From Nymphaea colorata (lineage: Eukaryota; Streptophyta; Magnoliopsida; Nymphaeales; Nymphaeaceae): a stretch of DNA of 64,000 nt. A program made the position numbers and the translations under genes. The notes beneath the pieces were generated by a model. The model saw only the letters and a program-made list of their open reading frames with translations, was not told where the DNA came from and did no database searches. The DNA is taken from NCBI RefSeq assembly GCF_008831285.2, contig NC_045138.2, positions 8,401,205-8,465,204 on the forward strand. Direction: 5' to 3'. Each line of letters starts with the position of its first letter. Position 1 is the stretch's first letter. Below are positions 39,001 through 49,601 of the stretch, piece after piece.

Positions 39001-39719
39001 TGAAGCCGAGGGGATCCGCGCCTTCAACCTTCCTTGTACCAGCTTCAGCCTCTCCACTTCTACGTGTTCAAGAAGAGGGCACCGAGACCTGGTTTTCGAG
39101 TTGATGTAGGGGAACTAACCGTGGACAAAGGAGGGACCGCCGCCGTGGAAGAGGAGATCCGTCGATGCCTTCGCTGCCTTATGCTGTTGTCCTAGGGACG
39201 GTGGCTCTTCAAGGGCTGTTTTGGAGTATGGAAGCACCGTGGAGGAAGAGGACTCGAGGGGGGAGAGGACGCCTAGCTCTCGGGTGAGCAAGGTGGGAGA
39301 CGAGAGAGAGAATAGAGAGACCTCGAGAGAGGAGAGAGAGTGAAACTCGACAAATGAATTCCTTAATAAAAAATTGCTTACAATCAAAAGGATCCAAAAA
39401 CATATGTACAATCTTGTTTTGAGACGGGTTTACAAACCTAACCCGCTCCTCTAATCTGATCCACTACTTAACGCGCCGAGCACACCCCGCTCGGCCTAGG
39501 TCGCTTATTCGATTCCTATTATAATAAAAAAAATGGCTAAGTGCTGAAAGTTAAAACCGGGCCTAGTGCCCAACACCGAAATCAAAAGAATCGTCCCTGA
39601 GCCTTTTGATCCCAGGGCGGGGACCTCGTGTGGGTTGCCGCCCACACTTCGGTTAAGTTGCATGGGCTAAGTCTGAGTGACTTAGCCAAGTGCCTAGGAT
39701 TCTAGGTCTTTAGAACGGC

Positions 39720-40014
39720 TCAAGCGTCTAGGGTACTCGGACTCACATTTAGGTCTGACTCGACTAACGCGGTGAGCCCAACAGTTAGCTCAGAAACGCC
39801 TTGAGGCTTGTCCCGTTTGAGCACCTCTTCGGATCTAGTTGCTCCTCCCACTCCTCCCGCTGCAACCGGTAATGGTGCTTCATTAGCCTCCTTGGTAGAG
39901 TCGTCGACGTGCTCCATGGTCTGAGCCCACAACTCAGACGCCTTGCGCTTCAGCCGGCTGGGTCCTGCCTGCTTTGTCGGCCTTGGGTCTGGACCAAGTG
40001 GTTGGTCCGTAACA
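39720..40014 (-). pseudogene. LTR-encoded pol C-terminal extension (solo LTR copy)
   Basis: Minus-strand frame VTDQPLGPDP...PSRLKRKASELWAQ...VAAGGVGGATRSEEVL...VSELTVGLTALV...NVSPS. It is homologous along its full length to the residues that follow the chromodomain in element 1 (44129-44423) and to the copy in the 5' LTR (53015-53309). It has no start of its own; in a complete element it would be the end of the integrase reading frame. Basic (KRK) and glycine-rich stretches are seen but no known domain. Confidence 0.6.
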
Positions 40015-40425
40015 GGTCTGCCCAAATGCAGCTACGAAAATCTCCAAGATGCCGTCGAAGACCCTCTCCAAGATCTACGAGGAGGTTGCCGACAAAGGGG
40101 TTTAAATGTTAAATACAAAAGTGGTTCCCGCCGGACAGTCACCCTGGCTCAATAATAAGACAAGATAGTACAAGAATGGCTTCTCTAATCCCGACTTGAT
40201 CCTACTACAAATGACTAGAATAGGCGTGAGGCTTATTACAAAGCGCAATGATACATCAAGCACTCTCCTCGCTCAACATACATCAAACCATTCAAATCAC
40301 CCTGTCATACAATCTCTACTCGGAACAAACCACACCCTTATCTCTAGGTGGTCTACAACCCGGAAATTGTGTCCTTGGCAATGTGCCTTGGAGGGATTCC
40401 AGCGAGTTGTTAATGCCAAAGGCGG
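40015..40425 (-). mobile_element. Family-C LTR, second fragment
   Basis: Continues the family-C LTR interrupted at 32865. It is collinear with 63260-63670: GTTAAATACAAAAGTGGTT, CCGGACAG, CACCCTGTCATACAATCTCT, TAGGTGGTCTACAACCCG, GTGTCCTTGGCAATGTGCCTT and GGGATTCCAGCGAGTTGT all have counterparts there. It stops at 40425 where LTR2 begins (TGTTAGG). Confidence 0.75.
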
Positions 40426-40459
40426 TGTTAGGACTTGTCCGACTTAGACCCTTCTAGGC
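40426..40459 (-). mobile_element. LTR2 tip, cut off from the rest by element 1
   Basis: TGTTAGGACTTGTCCGACTT...CTTC plus TAGGC. The LTR resumes at 53315 (CAAGACCCGTCC). TAGGC flanks element 1 on both sides, showing that element 1 landed 29-34 bases inside this LTR. Confidence 0.8.
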
Positions 40460-43400
40460 TGTTAGGAGCGACACCGATTGGCCTAGAAAAGCGCGAACCA
40501 ATGCGATCCTAGCTTCCCAGGACCTTCTTGAGGCCTATTCTAAAAACCGAAAATCCTAACCAATTAAATACAAGAGACTACCCGGCCGGACAGGACCCCG
40601 GCGCAAACCCAAATAGGTAGGAAGTACACGAGCGTGTAACCCTTTCCCAAATGCCTATCTAAGGTCAACTTACTACAATAAACTAATAGGGACGAAAAGG
40701 CCTTACAATTCACGAGCGAAACAATTGATACACTCTCAACTCACTCACAAACCAAGCAAACCATGCTAACGTCCAAACCACGCCCAACAAAAACCAATAG
40801 GTGGTCGGCTTCTTGTAGTCGTGTCTCGGGCAGAGTGCCCTCGAGGTACCACAGTGAGGAGCAAGGCCGAAGCCTGTGCTAAAGCAGTAAAAGGGAAAAT
40901 AAACTACTATGCTCCCTAAAAACAAAAGCAAAACCCTTCCCGATGCTACAAGGGGGAAGAGGAAGATACCGGCCAAGGGATATCCTTGGCGTAGCCGGAT
41001 AGGTGACCCGAGGGGAGAACCAGCCCCCGGGTATTGCAGCTTATGGTTCCGGAAGACCTGCTGAGGAGAGCCTCCACGTAGCCTGCTGCTCAAGTGAGGA
41101 CTGCCGGTGGGAAGGCCTCGGAAAAGGCTGTCGCTCGCTGGAAGCCGGGTCGGAAGGCCGAGGAGCAGACGCTGGCTGCTGGGCGCTGCGCCTGCGTAGC
41201 TGCTTGCCGTCTGGCGCTCGGGTGGTGCAGGGCGTCTGGGTTGACCTGCGAGATCCGAACGATGTGGCGCCTGCTCGGGTGCTGGGTGTCGCGAGACGAA
41301 CGCAGGAAGCTGGAGCCGCCTGCTGCCTTGTGCTGCCGATAGCGACCGCCTGTCGCTAGGATGCTCTAGCTTGCGGGACGGAGGCGAGGAGGATGAGGGA
41401 GTGGGCAGCCACCTGCTGCCATGCACCGAAGGCTGGTTACTGCTGGTTGCCAGTAGCGCCGAGGTCGTGGCCTAAAGGGCCGCCTGAGGTTCCGAGGGGG
41501 GCTGCTGTCTAGGCGACATCGCCTACCTGCCTGTCTCTGCTTGGTGGCTCGGCCACGCGCGTTGGGCTGATGCTGACGGAGGATAAGCAGCCGAGGAAAG
41601 GGCCGGAAGTATCCGGCATGACCTAGACCTAACTAAGGCTGGGGCTGGCTTGGTTCGGTAGGGCTCTAACGGTGGCTTGGTCTAGTCAAGACGGCTCGGG
41701 CTGGGGTAGGCTAAGGAGTCACGTGGGCTAGGGCGCGGAAAGGGTAACCTAGCTACAGGGTGAGCCTGCTTGGCTTGGTTTGGGTTGAGCCTAAGCTCAT
41801 GGGTAAGTGGTCTCCGTTGACCCAATGGGGTAGAGGGTTGACTAAAAGGGGGGTTGACTACTGGACCTAGCTTAGTGGGTCTGGGTCAAGGGGTCACTCG
41901 AGGTAGGCTTGAGCCAACTAGGGTAGCTTGAGAAGGAAATGGGCTCGGTAGGTTCAATGCTTCTTAAATTCGTCTAAGGCAAGGAGGGGAGTGGTGGGTT
42001 TGAACAAGGGCGAGAAGAAATGAGTTGCCTAAGTGAGGTGGTGGCGCAAGAGGGTACCTAGGTAGGTGGGGTAGGGCTTAGCTGGTGTTGCCAAGTGGAG
42101 GCACCGGATTCTTGCCACGTGGCAAGATGGAGGAACACGACAGAAGACGCTAGAGATGCTTCTAGCGATAAGGAGAGGGTGAGATTTCCTTCCTAAGCGA
42201 TAGGGAAGAAATCACAAGGAATCAAGAGAAATTCGGGAGGGGGATTTCGAATTCCCTCTCAATGTCACTCGAGATCCCTCGGGCTCTAGGATTGGGACAC
42301 GTGTAGAAGATGTGAGGTGGGGATTGGCTGCGGATTTGGCGAGAGGGCTGCGGATTGGTGGGTGGCTACAAAGATGGGAAGGAGGTGAGGTGGCCCTGAT
42401 GGTTTCCTAAAACGGAGGAAGGGAAAGCGCGTGAAGGGGAGAGGCTTACCGCGTTGAGCTGGAGGGCTGCCGCGTGAAGACACGTGGTACCAGGCTGGCG
42501 AGGTGGCTGGCGAGCTGGCGGGGGAGGTGGCACTCAGAAGAAGGAGATTATGACAGCTGGTGAGATGGAGGGCTGAGGCGAAACCGGGGGCTAGGGTTGA
42601 CTCAAAAAGAATACGCAAGAAGGAAAAAATGATGCGGCGACTAGAATGTTTCCTAAAATGTTGGAGCTTGAGATCCTAGGCAGATCTCGGGTGGGGACAG
42701 GTGGGGCTAGCTAGGGCAGGGACTCAGGAGTGCTGCTGGATGGGTGACACGTGGAAATCTGAACGGATAAGATGAGGAAGAGATGGACTTACCCAGATGA
42801 GGCGAGCGACCAAGGTGGAGAGCTCCAAAGGCGCCGGCAGCTAGGGTTGGGTCCTTCGTCCAGTTGCCAGTTTTAACCTTATCAGTTTTAAATAAAAATG
42901 CAATGAATGAAGGGCAAAAGGGTCTACTGCTCCGATATCAATGGAGGTCGCCGAGAAGTGCAGTGGCTACCGGAAAGATGTATTTTTTCGGCGAACGGCC
43001 GGAATTGCTTCTCATCGGTGAAATTCGCTCGTCATTGATTATTTTGAATATCTTTTCGAGGCGAATCCGATGAGCTGACTTTCAACCTCAAATCAAGGTC
43101 AGAGCATTCACTTTTTATTCTTTTTTGGCTACTGGTCCGAGATCTATAGGGAAGAAACCGAGCCTCTAGATATTGATTTTTATGGCTCTTCTTTCGTTAA
43201 AACAGAACCAAATCTACTACGATTAATCCAAATGATAGACCAAGTGCGCCGGGACATGTAAGGGTATATCTAGGCACGTTTTCACCGTAGATCCCAGCCC
43301 TACTCTCGGGTATGCCGAGGGAAGAACTTCAGACTGATGAATCTGTGCCTAGATGGAACCCAACACCACTCTCGTCGCACGAAGGAGGATCAAGTGCACT

Positions 43401-44423
43401 AACATTTTCGACGTCTTGCTGAAACCGGAGGGGAGCCCTATGCCTTCAGCCTTCCCAGTTCTGGATTCGTCCTCTCAACTTCTTCAGGGTCAAGAAGAGG
43501 GCGTCGAATGCAGAATTTTGAAATTGCAAGGGGTACTTAAGTGGACAAAGGAGGGACCACCGCCAATGGTGGAGATCTGCCTAAGCCGTTGCTGGCTTAT
43601 GCCGGTGTCCTAGGGACGGTGGCTCTTCAAGGACTGATTTGGATTGATGAAGCACCGTGGTGGTAGAGGACGCGAGGGGGAAGAAGACGCCAAGCTCACG
43701 GGTAGAGCAAGGTGGGAGACAAGAAGGAAGAGGGATCTCGAGAGAGGAGAGACAAGAAAAATCGTCAAATGGCTTCTTTACTCAATAATTGTATAAACTT
43801 TACAAGATCCAAAAAGAATATATACTAGTCCTAGTTTGAGCCGAGTTCACAATCCAAACCCGACTCTCTACCCGACCCAATAATCAATGCGCAAGGCACA
43901 ACCCGCCTTGCTAGGTTCCTTATTCGATTCCTAGCATTAACATGAATTCAAGAGTATAAAGCAAACCGGGCCTAGCGCCCAACACTCAAATCAAAGGGAG
44001 AAGTACCTGAGCCTTGCGAGCCCAGGGCGGGGACCTCGTGTGGGTTGCCGCCCACACTTTGGTTAAGGTTCATGGGCTAAGTCTGAGTGACTTAGCCGAT
44101 CGCTTAAGACCTTGGGTCTTAGAATGGCTCAAGCGCTAGGGAGATTCGGACTCACGTTTGGGTCGGACTTGACTAACTCGGTGAGCCCTACAACCAGTTC
44201 AGAAACATCTTGAGCCACATCCCGTTCGAGCACCTCTTCGGACCTAGTTGCTCCTCCCACTCCTCCCGCTGCAACTGGTTCTGGTGCTGCCGTAGCCTCC
44301 TTGGGAAACTTCTCAATGAGATGTAGCGACTGAGTCCATAATTCGGAAGCCTTTCTCTTAAGCCGACTGGGTTCGGCCTGCTTAGTCCGTGTTGGGTCCG
44401 GACCTAGTGGCTGGTCCGTGACA
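40460..44423 (-). repeat. Element 1 3' LTR (3964 bp)
   Basis: From TGTTAGGAGCGACACC (40460) to GGTCCGTGACA (44423). Collinear with the 5' LTR except for three segments missing there. By eye about a dozen differences in the first 300 compared bases, so an old insertion. GTATATAT on the minus strand at 43818-43825 is a candidate TATA box upstream of a CT-rich leader (complement of 43730-43755). Confidence 0.92.
43818..43825 (-). promoter_or_regulatory. Candidate TATA box, element 1 3' LTR
   Basis: Minus-strand GTATATAT. The same position in the 5' LTR (52705-52712) is conserved and would be the one driving element transcription. GGATC-like words and a CT-rich leader follow in both copies. Confidence 0.45.
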
Positions 44424-45421
44424 GATTCCCCCTCCCTAAATTGCGCTTGTCCTGGCGCGCTAGAAGAGGGGAAGCGATGAACTATAGACCCAAATTCTTT
44501 CCAAGAAGTACCTCTGTCAGGCCCCTCCCATTCCACTAATACCTCATGTCTCGTCCTACCTTGTCGTTGGACGTATCTATGCTTCAGAATCCGGTAGGGC
44601 GTTGGCAGTTGTTTCGGCACTTGCTCGATGATGGTTGGTACTTCCCCATGATGAGGCTTAAGCCGTGTGACGTGGAACACGAGGTGTACCAATGCTGCTC
44701 TAGGGAGGCCTAACCTGTAGGCCGCCTTTCCTACTTTCTGCAGAACCAGAAATGGGCCATAGTAACGAGGTAGTAGTTTCGAATAGGGCTGACCCATCAA
44801 AGACCTCTGTTTGAGAGGTAACCTCTTCAGCCATACGTATTCACAAACTTCAAACTCCCGATCTTTCCTGCCTTTAATATAAACCTGCCTCATGCGGTTC
44901 TGCGCCTTAGCAATGTTCTGCTTGAGGGCGTCTAAGACTTCCTCACGGGTGCGCAGTTCACAGTCAACATGGTCGTCCTCTGCTGTGCCTCCTTCATACC
45001 TTGGGATAGTCGGAGGTGGGAACCCGTATACACCCTCGTAAGGGGTCATGCCCGTGGATGAGTGTTGACTCGTGCTATATGACCATTCAGCCCATGGTAA
45101 GAATTTAACCCAAGTACTTGGCCGTTCTCCCGCGAAGCATCTAAGGTAAGTTTCCAAAGATCGGTTCACTATCTCACTCTGCCCATCTGTTTGTGGGTGG
45201 TGGGCTATACTGAAATTCAGCGTCGTACCCATAAGTTTCGTGTACTCATGCCAGAATGCACATAAGAAAATTGAGTCACGGTCGTATACGACTGACTGTG
45301 GCATTCCGTGGAGTTTTTCCATGTATTCCTGGTACATGCTGGCCACTAACGGGCCCTGGTAAGACCTCGGCAAGGGGGCGAAGTGGCTATACTTCGTAAG
45401 CCGATCGACTACCACCAACAC
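44129..45421 (-). pseudogene. Element 1 integrase core, chromodomain and LTR-encoded tail
   Basis: Second part of the integrase that inserts the element's cDNA. The 430-codon frame follows an in-frame TGA at 45440-45442. LVVVDRLTKYSHF opens the core; the second catalytic Asp is in VYDRDSIFLCAFW (~47-49) and the Glu in GQSEIVNRSLETYLRCF (~82). A C-terminal GPY-like segment (LLPRYYGPFLVLQKVGKAAYRL) and LVFHVTRLKPHHG lead to a chromodomain, PYRILKHRY...HEVLVEWEGPD..TSWKEF...FP (~275-322), which in chromoviruses directs insertion to marked chromatin. The PPT is at residues ~328-332; the remaining ~98 residues lie in the 3' LTR and end at 44129. The frame has no stop at the LTR boundary. Confidence 0.9.
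44424..44437 (-). other. Element 1 polypurine tract
   Basis: Minus-strand AGGGAGGGGGAATC immediately before the 3' LTR; the primer for plus-strand DNA synthesis. It also lies inside the open pol frame. Confidence 0.9.
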
Positions 45422-45439
45422 TGCCTCCTTTCCTTCAGA

Positions 45440-45847
45440 TCAAGGCATGGCGTCTATGAAGTATATAGTCACATCGGTCCACGGTTTGGTGGGTATGGGG
45501 AGATGATTCAAGTGCCCCGAAGGCTTGATTGCCTCATATTTCTCTCTCTGACAGACCACACACTGCTTTACGTGTTGTTGCACTTCCGCTTTCATTCCTT
45601 GCCACCAAAACTGGGCTTTTATCCTGCTAAGGGTTTTTGAAACCCCCTCATGACCTGCGGCTGGGGTGTCATGGAAATGCTGCAAGAGTTCTTGCTTAAG
45701 CCCAGACTTAGGAGGAATCACTGCACAACTCTTCCTAAACAAGATATTCCCTCTGACCATGTACAAAGGGATGGAACCGGGGTTCTGCGTTACTGACGCG
45801 CGGATTAGCCTCAAAGACTGGTCTTCTCTAAAATACCATTTCTTCAT
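45440..45847 (-). pseudogene. Element 1 integrase N-terminal part
   Basis: Minus-strand frame beginning KKWYFREDQSLRLIR. It carries the zinc-binding H...H and C..C set (HFHDTPAAGHEG ... WWQGMKAEVQQHVKQCVVCQ) and enters the catalytic core. The first catalytic Asp position reads VTIYFIDAMP: element 2 has VTMDFIDPMP at the same place, so the Asp codon is now TAC (45461-45463). A TGA at 45440-45442 ends the frame. The sequence immediately upstream of the frame is the plastid insert, which separates it from RNase H. Confidence 0.88.
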
Positions 45848-45854
45848 TCATCTC

Positions 45855-46078
45855 GGATCCGCCCAAAATGGCATTTTATTTGCTCCTAGATATGTTATAT
45901 GTAATTCCTTCCTGTTCCTTAAAATGTTGGCACACGCAAGGCAACACTGCATTCAATCTATTTCTTTATCTCCCCGTGAATCGTATGTTTGTAACAATAG
46001 GGACAGAATTTCTTCAATTCCAATCGACCAGGTGTATTGTGTCGATTCTTTTGAGTAATATATCTGGAAATGCCCGGT
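45855..46078 (-). other. Plastid DNA insert (NUPT) carrying the end of rpl33
   Basis: About 220 AT-rich bases interrupt pol between RNase H (VETDI stop VRLAQEQQ) and the integrase (KKWYFREDQ). Element 2 has no such segment here. The minus-strand reading contains the C-terminus of plastid ribosomal protein L33 followed by about 100 bases that are probably the plastid spacer downstream. The exact junctions are not sharp from one sequence; limits are given to within about ten bases. Confidence 0.8.
45958..46074 (-). pseudogene. rpl33: Plastid rpl33 3' fragment (38 codons and stop)
   Basis: Ribosomal protein L33 belongs to the plastid 50S subunit. The frame reads [38 protein letters not shown] and then TAG at 45958-45960, matching the conserved C-terminal half of angiosperm rpl33, including one of its two CxxC zinc ligand pairs. 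The first ~28 codons are missing. A fragment this short, embedded in a retroelement, cannot be functional. Confidence 0.9.
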
Positions 46079-46105
46079 GATTTGCTGTTCCTGAGCTAAC
46101 CGTAC

Positions 46106-46975
46106 TCAAATGTCCGTTTCCACCACAAAAAGTGTCATGAATTGCTCGGTCAAGCGGGAAAGAGAGTCTGCCGCTGTATTATCCAGACCCTTTTTATACT
46201 CAATCTCAAAGTCGTATCCTAGCAGCTTGGCCGGCCAACGCTGTAGGGTAGGTGTGGATACCCTCTGTTTGAGCATGTACTTTAGTGAGTTCTGGTCCGT
46301 CTTTACCACAAACTTGCGTCCTATAAGGTAAGGCCGCCATTTCTCGACCGCCAAGACTATCGCTAAGAGCTCTTTCTCATATGTAGAAAGAGGCTTCACC
46401 CTATTGGTTAGGGCCTTCGACATGTACGCGATTGGGTGGTCCTCTTGGCTGAGAACGGCCCCGATTCCTACATCACAAGCGTCGGTCTCGATGGTAAACT
46501 GCTTGCTGAAATCTGGAAGTGTAAGAACGGGCGTTGACATAAGGGCCGCTTTGAGTTTCTCAAAGGCCGCCCTAGCCTTATCTGACCACTGAAAGGCTCC
46601 ATTCTTCAACATCTGGGTTAAGGGTTGAGCTATTAATCCATAACCCTGGATGAATCTTCTGTAGTATCCGGTGAGGCCAAGAAATCCTCTGAGTCCTTTC
46701 AGGTCCTTGGGCAGAGGCCATTTCTGCATGGCTTCCAATTTTTTGGGGTCTGCCCGAACCCCTTGTTGGCACACTATGTGCCCTAGATAACCAATGGCCG
46801 GTTGTCCAAAGCTACATTTGGATCTCTTTGCATACAATTGGTTATCTCTTAACACTTGAAGAGCGATAGCAAGGTGTTGCTCGTGCAGTTCCTCCGACTG
46901 GCTATAAATCAAAATCTCGTCAAAAAGACCAAAATAAAATCTCGGAGGTACTGGCGGAAGACGTCGTTCATACAC
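46106..46975 (-). pseudogene. Element 1 RT end and RNase H
   Basis: The 289-codon frame picks up at the RT catalytic loop after a one-base frameshift in a T run (46922-46926). The loop reads FDEILIYS: the second Asp of the usual FDDIL is Glu (GAG, 46916-46918). CSFGQPAIGYLGHIV and LKGLRGFLGLTGYYRRFI follow (thumb/connection), then RNase H: FTIETDACDVGIGAVLSQ, STYEKELLAIVLAVEKWR, FVVKTDQNSLKYML and NTAADSLSRL carry the usual acidic positions. RNase H removes the RNA strand from the cDNA hybrid. The frame ends with a stop just before the plastid insert. Confidence 0.9.
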
Positions 46976-47499
46976 CTTTGAAATGTGGCCGGTGCGTTGG
47001 TAAGGCCAAAGGGCATAACTAGAAGTTCGTAGTGCCCATCATGCGTCATGAATGCTGTTTTGGGGACATCATCTTTGCACATTCTTATTTGATTGTAGCC
47101 GGCCCTCAAGTCTATCTTGAAGAATATAGTAGCTCCGGCCAACTCATCCAACAACTCATCGATGACAGGTATGGGGTGCCTGTCTTTCACGGTGGCTTCA
47201 TTCAGGGCACGATAGTCAACACAAAAGCGCCCTATGTTATCTTTCTTCTTCACTAGTAGGACCGGGGAAGAAAAAGGGCTGCTGCTCGTTTGTACTATGC
47301 CACTCTCTAGCATCTCCTTAACCAGACGCTCTATCTCAGCCTTCTGGTTGTACCCATACCGGTAGGGGCGCACGTTGATGGGTTCGCCCCCTTGTGTCAT
47401 GACGATGCGATGGTCGTATGACCTTTGTGGAGGAAGTCCCTTAGGCTCTTCGAATAAGTCCTCAAAGCGGTCAAGCACCAACTGAATTCGTTCTGGCAC
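46909..47499 (-). pseudogene. Element 1 reverse transcriptase, N-terminal part
   Basis: 196-codon frame. It opens with the linker [24 protein letters not shown], then [74 protein letters not shown] (first catalytic Asp present), [28 protein letters not shown] and [16 protein letters not shown]. This is the standard Ty3/gypsy RT order. It ends in a frameshift just before the catalytic Asp pair. It is separated from protease by a stop at 47500-47512. Confidence 0.93.
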
Positions 47500-47502
47500 T
47501 AT

Positions 47503-47949
47503 TTATTCATGCTTTTCCTTTACTGGCACATCTGTAGCTAGTGCCATTACCCAACACGCTGGTTGTTCTGCCTCTATAGCTCGTAAGGCAGCCTTGGGAC
47601 GAGTGGTGCTCGTCAATCCCTGTAGAGTCATCGACTCTGTCTCGCCGTCGGGTGTGAAGGTCATGCTGAAATTCTTCACGTCCCAAGAAATGATGCCCAA
47701 TGTAAAGAACCATGGCATACCAAGAATAAGATCAACTCCGTCCAAGGGAATGACCCAGAAGTCGATCTTGAAGGGTTTTTTTTTTATCACTACCTCCATG
47801 TCCTTCCCTTCATTGAGGCATTTCAGCCTCAGACCCTCTCCCACGATTATAGTTTGGGGTTGGCTGGACTCGAGGGAGACGTTGCATTTCTTTGCTGCTT
47901 CCTCGGTTAGGAAGTTCCTAGTCGCCCCATTGTCCAGCAGTATCAACAC
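47503..47949 (-). pseudogene. Element 1 aspartic protease
   Basis: The retroviral-type protease cuts the polyprotein. The 148-codon frame begins MLILLDNGATRNF; the catalytic motif is normally D-S/T-G, here D-N-G. TIIVGEGLRL, VDLILGMPWFFTLGIISWDVKNFSMTF follow, the second conserved part (LILGMPW). It is immediately downstream of the gag zinc-knuckle frame, from which it is separated by a single stop (47950 region), so the original was a continuous gag-pol frame. Confidence 0.9.
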
Positions 47950-49601
47950 CTACTTGCCATTAATTCGCCCAAACACTCTAAAAGAATTGGGTTTGTTGGG
48001 GTCTTGCATGGAGTGGAGAGACTCAGCCTCAGGAGGTTTTTCATCTTTTGTTGGAGTCTCTTCCTTTTCCTTTTCCTTTTTCTCGGTTTTCCTAGCTCTT
48101 CTCTTTGAAATAACTTCCTCTTCAGAAGAGGACGAGCTGGAATCATACGGCTCACTAGTAGACGAGTCGCTGTTTGTACAAGAGCTAGTTTCCACATCGC
48201 TGATCACTTGTACCCTGAAATAGGATGGGCACTTGTGATACTTGTCCCATTTGCCTTCACACCTGTAGCACAAACCCTTCGGTCTGTACTCCTCGATTTG
48301 CTGAGGTGTGAGGTAGCGTAGGGGCGGTTTTCGGCCCTGCCCTTGGTTGGGATTTTGATAGGGCCGTGGTTCGCTCCCCTTTCTGTAGGGAGCTATCTCC
48401 TTCCTGTTATTACGAGAACCAGAGGGGAAGGAGTTCCTCTTCCTCTGTTTGTCAAATTTGTGAGCCTTCTTCTCGGCTCTTCTCTCCTCGATTCTTTCCT
48501 CATATAATCGGGCCATGGCAATGCACTCTTCTAATCTTTCAAAACGGTGAACTTCATTTCCCGCTTGATGTCACTACGAAGGCCTCCTTTGAAAGCACCG
48601 ATGAGGGCCTTTTCTGGCCATCTAACCATGCTAGCTAGGTGCTCAAATTGCCGTTTGTAAGCGGGCACGGTGGTGGTCTGGACTAGATTCTTTAGGTCCT
48701 CATCGTAGTCAATAAATGTAGAGTCTCCAAACTGTAATTGAAGATTGGCTTTATACTTGTCCCAAGTTGGATCGGCCGTGTTGTGGTCAAACCACAAGTA
48801 ATGTGTCGTGACCTCTCCTGTCATATTAGCCGTAGCTATCTCAATCCACTCATCTTCTGGGACGTGGTGACACAGAAAATAACGCTCTGTCATAAAGAGC
48901 CATTCACGCAGGTGTTCCCCATTGAATTTAGGGAACTCGTAACGGACGGATGGAGTCCGCCTCTCTTCCTGCCGAGGTTGGAATCTCTGACCTCTCCTTT
49001 GACGAGCTGGGGACTCGTCTTGCTCCCCTTCTGAATCTAAATCAGCTCGGTTCTGGCTGCAATGGGCGAACCTTTGTGCGCGGGGAGTTCTATCTCCATA
49101 GGCATCATGTTGATGCCTATCTTGCGGGGGACCCATGGTGTTTCTTCAGCCCCCTTTTGTACTCGTCCCAATATGTGAAATGTTATTGGGATCGACCTCA
49201 GTGTCGGTTTGATAATTCGGTGGAACTAACAAACCTTTGCCCTTGTCGGGTCTTGTATTCAGGCCCTAAGTGGCCATTTCACCTCCTTGTTGTTGATTTG
49301 TGGTAAGGACCCTGAACATGGCTCTAAATTCATCCATTTCTTTTTGGTGGTCCTTCCTCATCTCAGCTATATCTTTTTGGAGGTCGCCAAACTGCCTATC
49401 CATCTCTCTTCGATGATGGTTTTCGGCCTTATCCATGTCGCTTCGTAATTGACCGAATTCCGTTTCAAGGTTCCCCAGTCGGTCAATTGCTTGATCGGGT
49501 AACTCCGTGGCAGTCACCCTGTGTAGCGCCTCTTGAGGATCCAAGGTGGTTTCCTCAAGAACTGGCTCGTCCAGATTTAGGTTCTTCTTGGACTTGGCCA
49601 T
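47950..49601 (-). pseudogene. Element 1 gag
   Basis: Structural polyprotein, three broken frames. (1) 49601-49266: MAKSKKNLNLDEPVLEE..., then a heptad-like stretch LGNLETEFGQLRSDMDKAE...REMDRQFGDLQKDIAEMRKDHQKEM, likely a coiled coil; ATG 49599-49601 is preferred to the upstream one. Ends TAG. (2) 49136-48531: retrotransposon Gag core, VRYEFPKFNGEHLREWLFMTERYF, ANMTGEVTTHYLWFDH, TWDKYKANLQLQFGD, VPAYKRQFEHLASMV. (3) after a frameshift, 48516-47950: RLYEERIEERRAEKK, a zinc knuckle CYRCEGKWDKYHKC, then an acidic serine run (SSSSSEEE) and a lysine-rich block. About 130 bases (49137-49265) between frames 1 and 2 hold stops in all readings I checked. Confidence 0.9.

Larger units (their letters stand above)
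32866..40014 (-). mobile_element. Family-A solo LTR (4.0 kb) split by another solo LTR
   Basis: Starts TGTTAGGATCTACACCGG at 32866 and ends GGTTGGTCCGTAACA at 40014, with GGTCT on both sides (32861-32865 and 40015-40019). The first 78 bases (to 32943) match the head of the element-1 LTR, and the match resumes at 36082 (ATTCTAAAAACC) and continues to 40014. Removing the insert gives about 4011 bp, close to the 3964-bp LTR of element 1. No internal domain, PBS or PPT is present, so this is a solo LTR left by LTR-LTR recombination. The frames at 36315-36896 and 38488-39003 are LTR sequence, not genes. Confidence 0.85.

Noticed and set aside
38488-39003. 171-codon plus-strand frame
   Set aside because: Antisense to the LTR's transcription, not kept in the other LTR copies, and no domain recognised.
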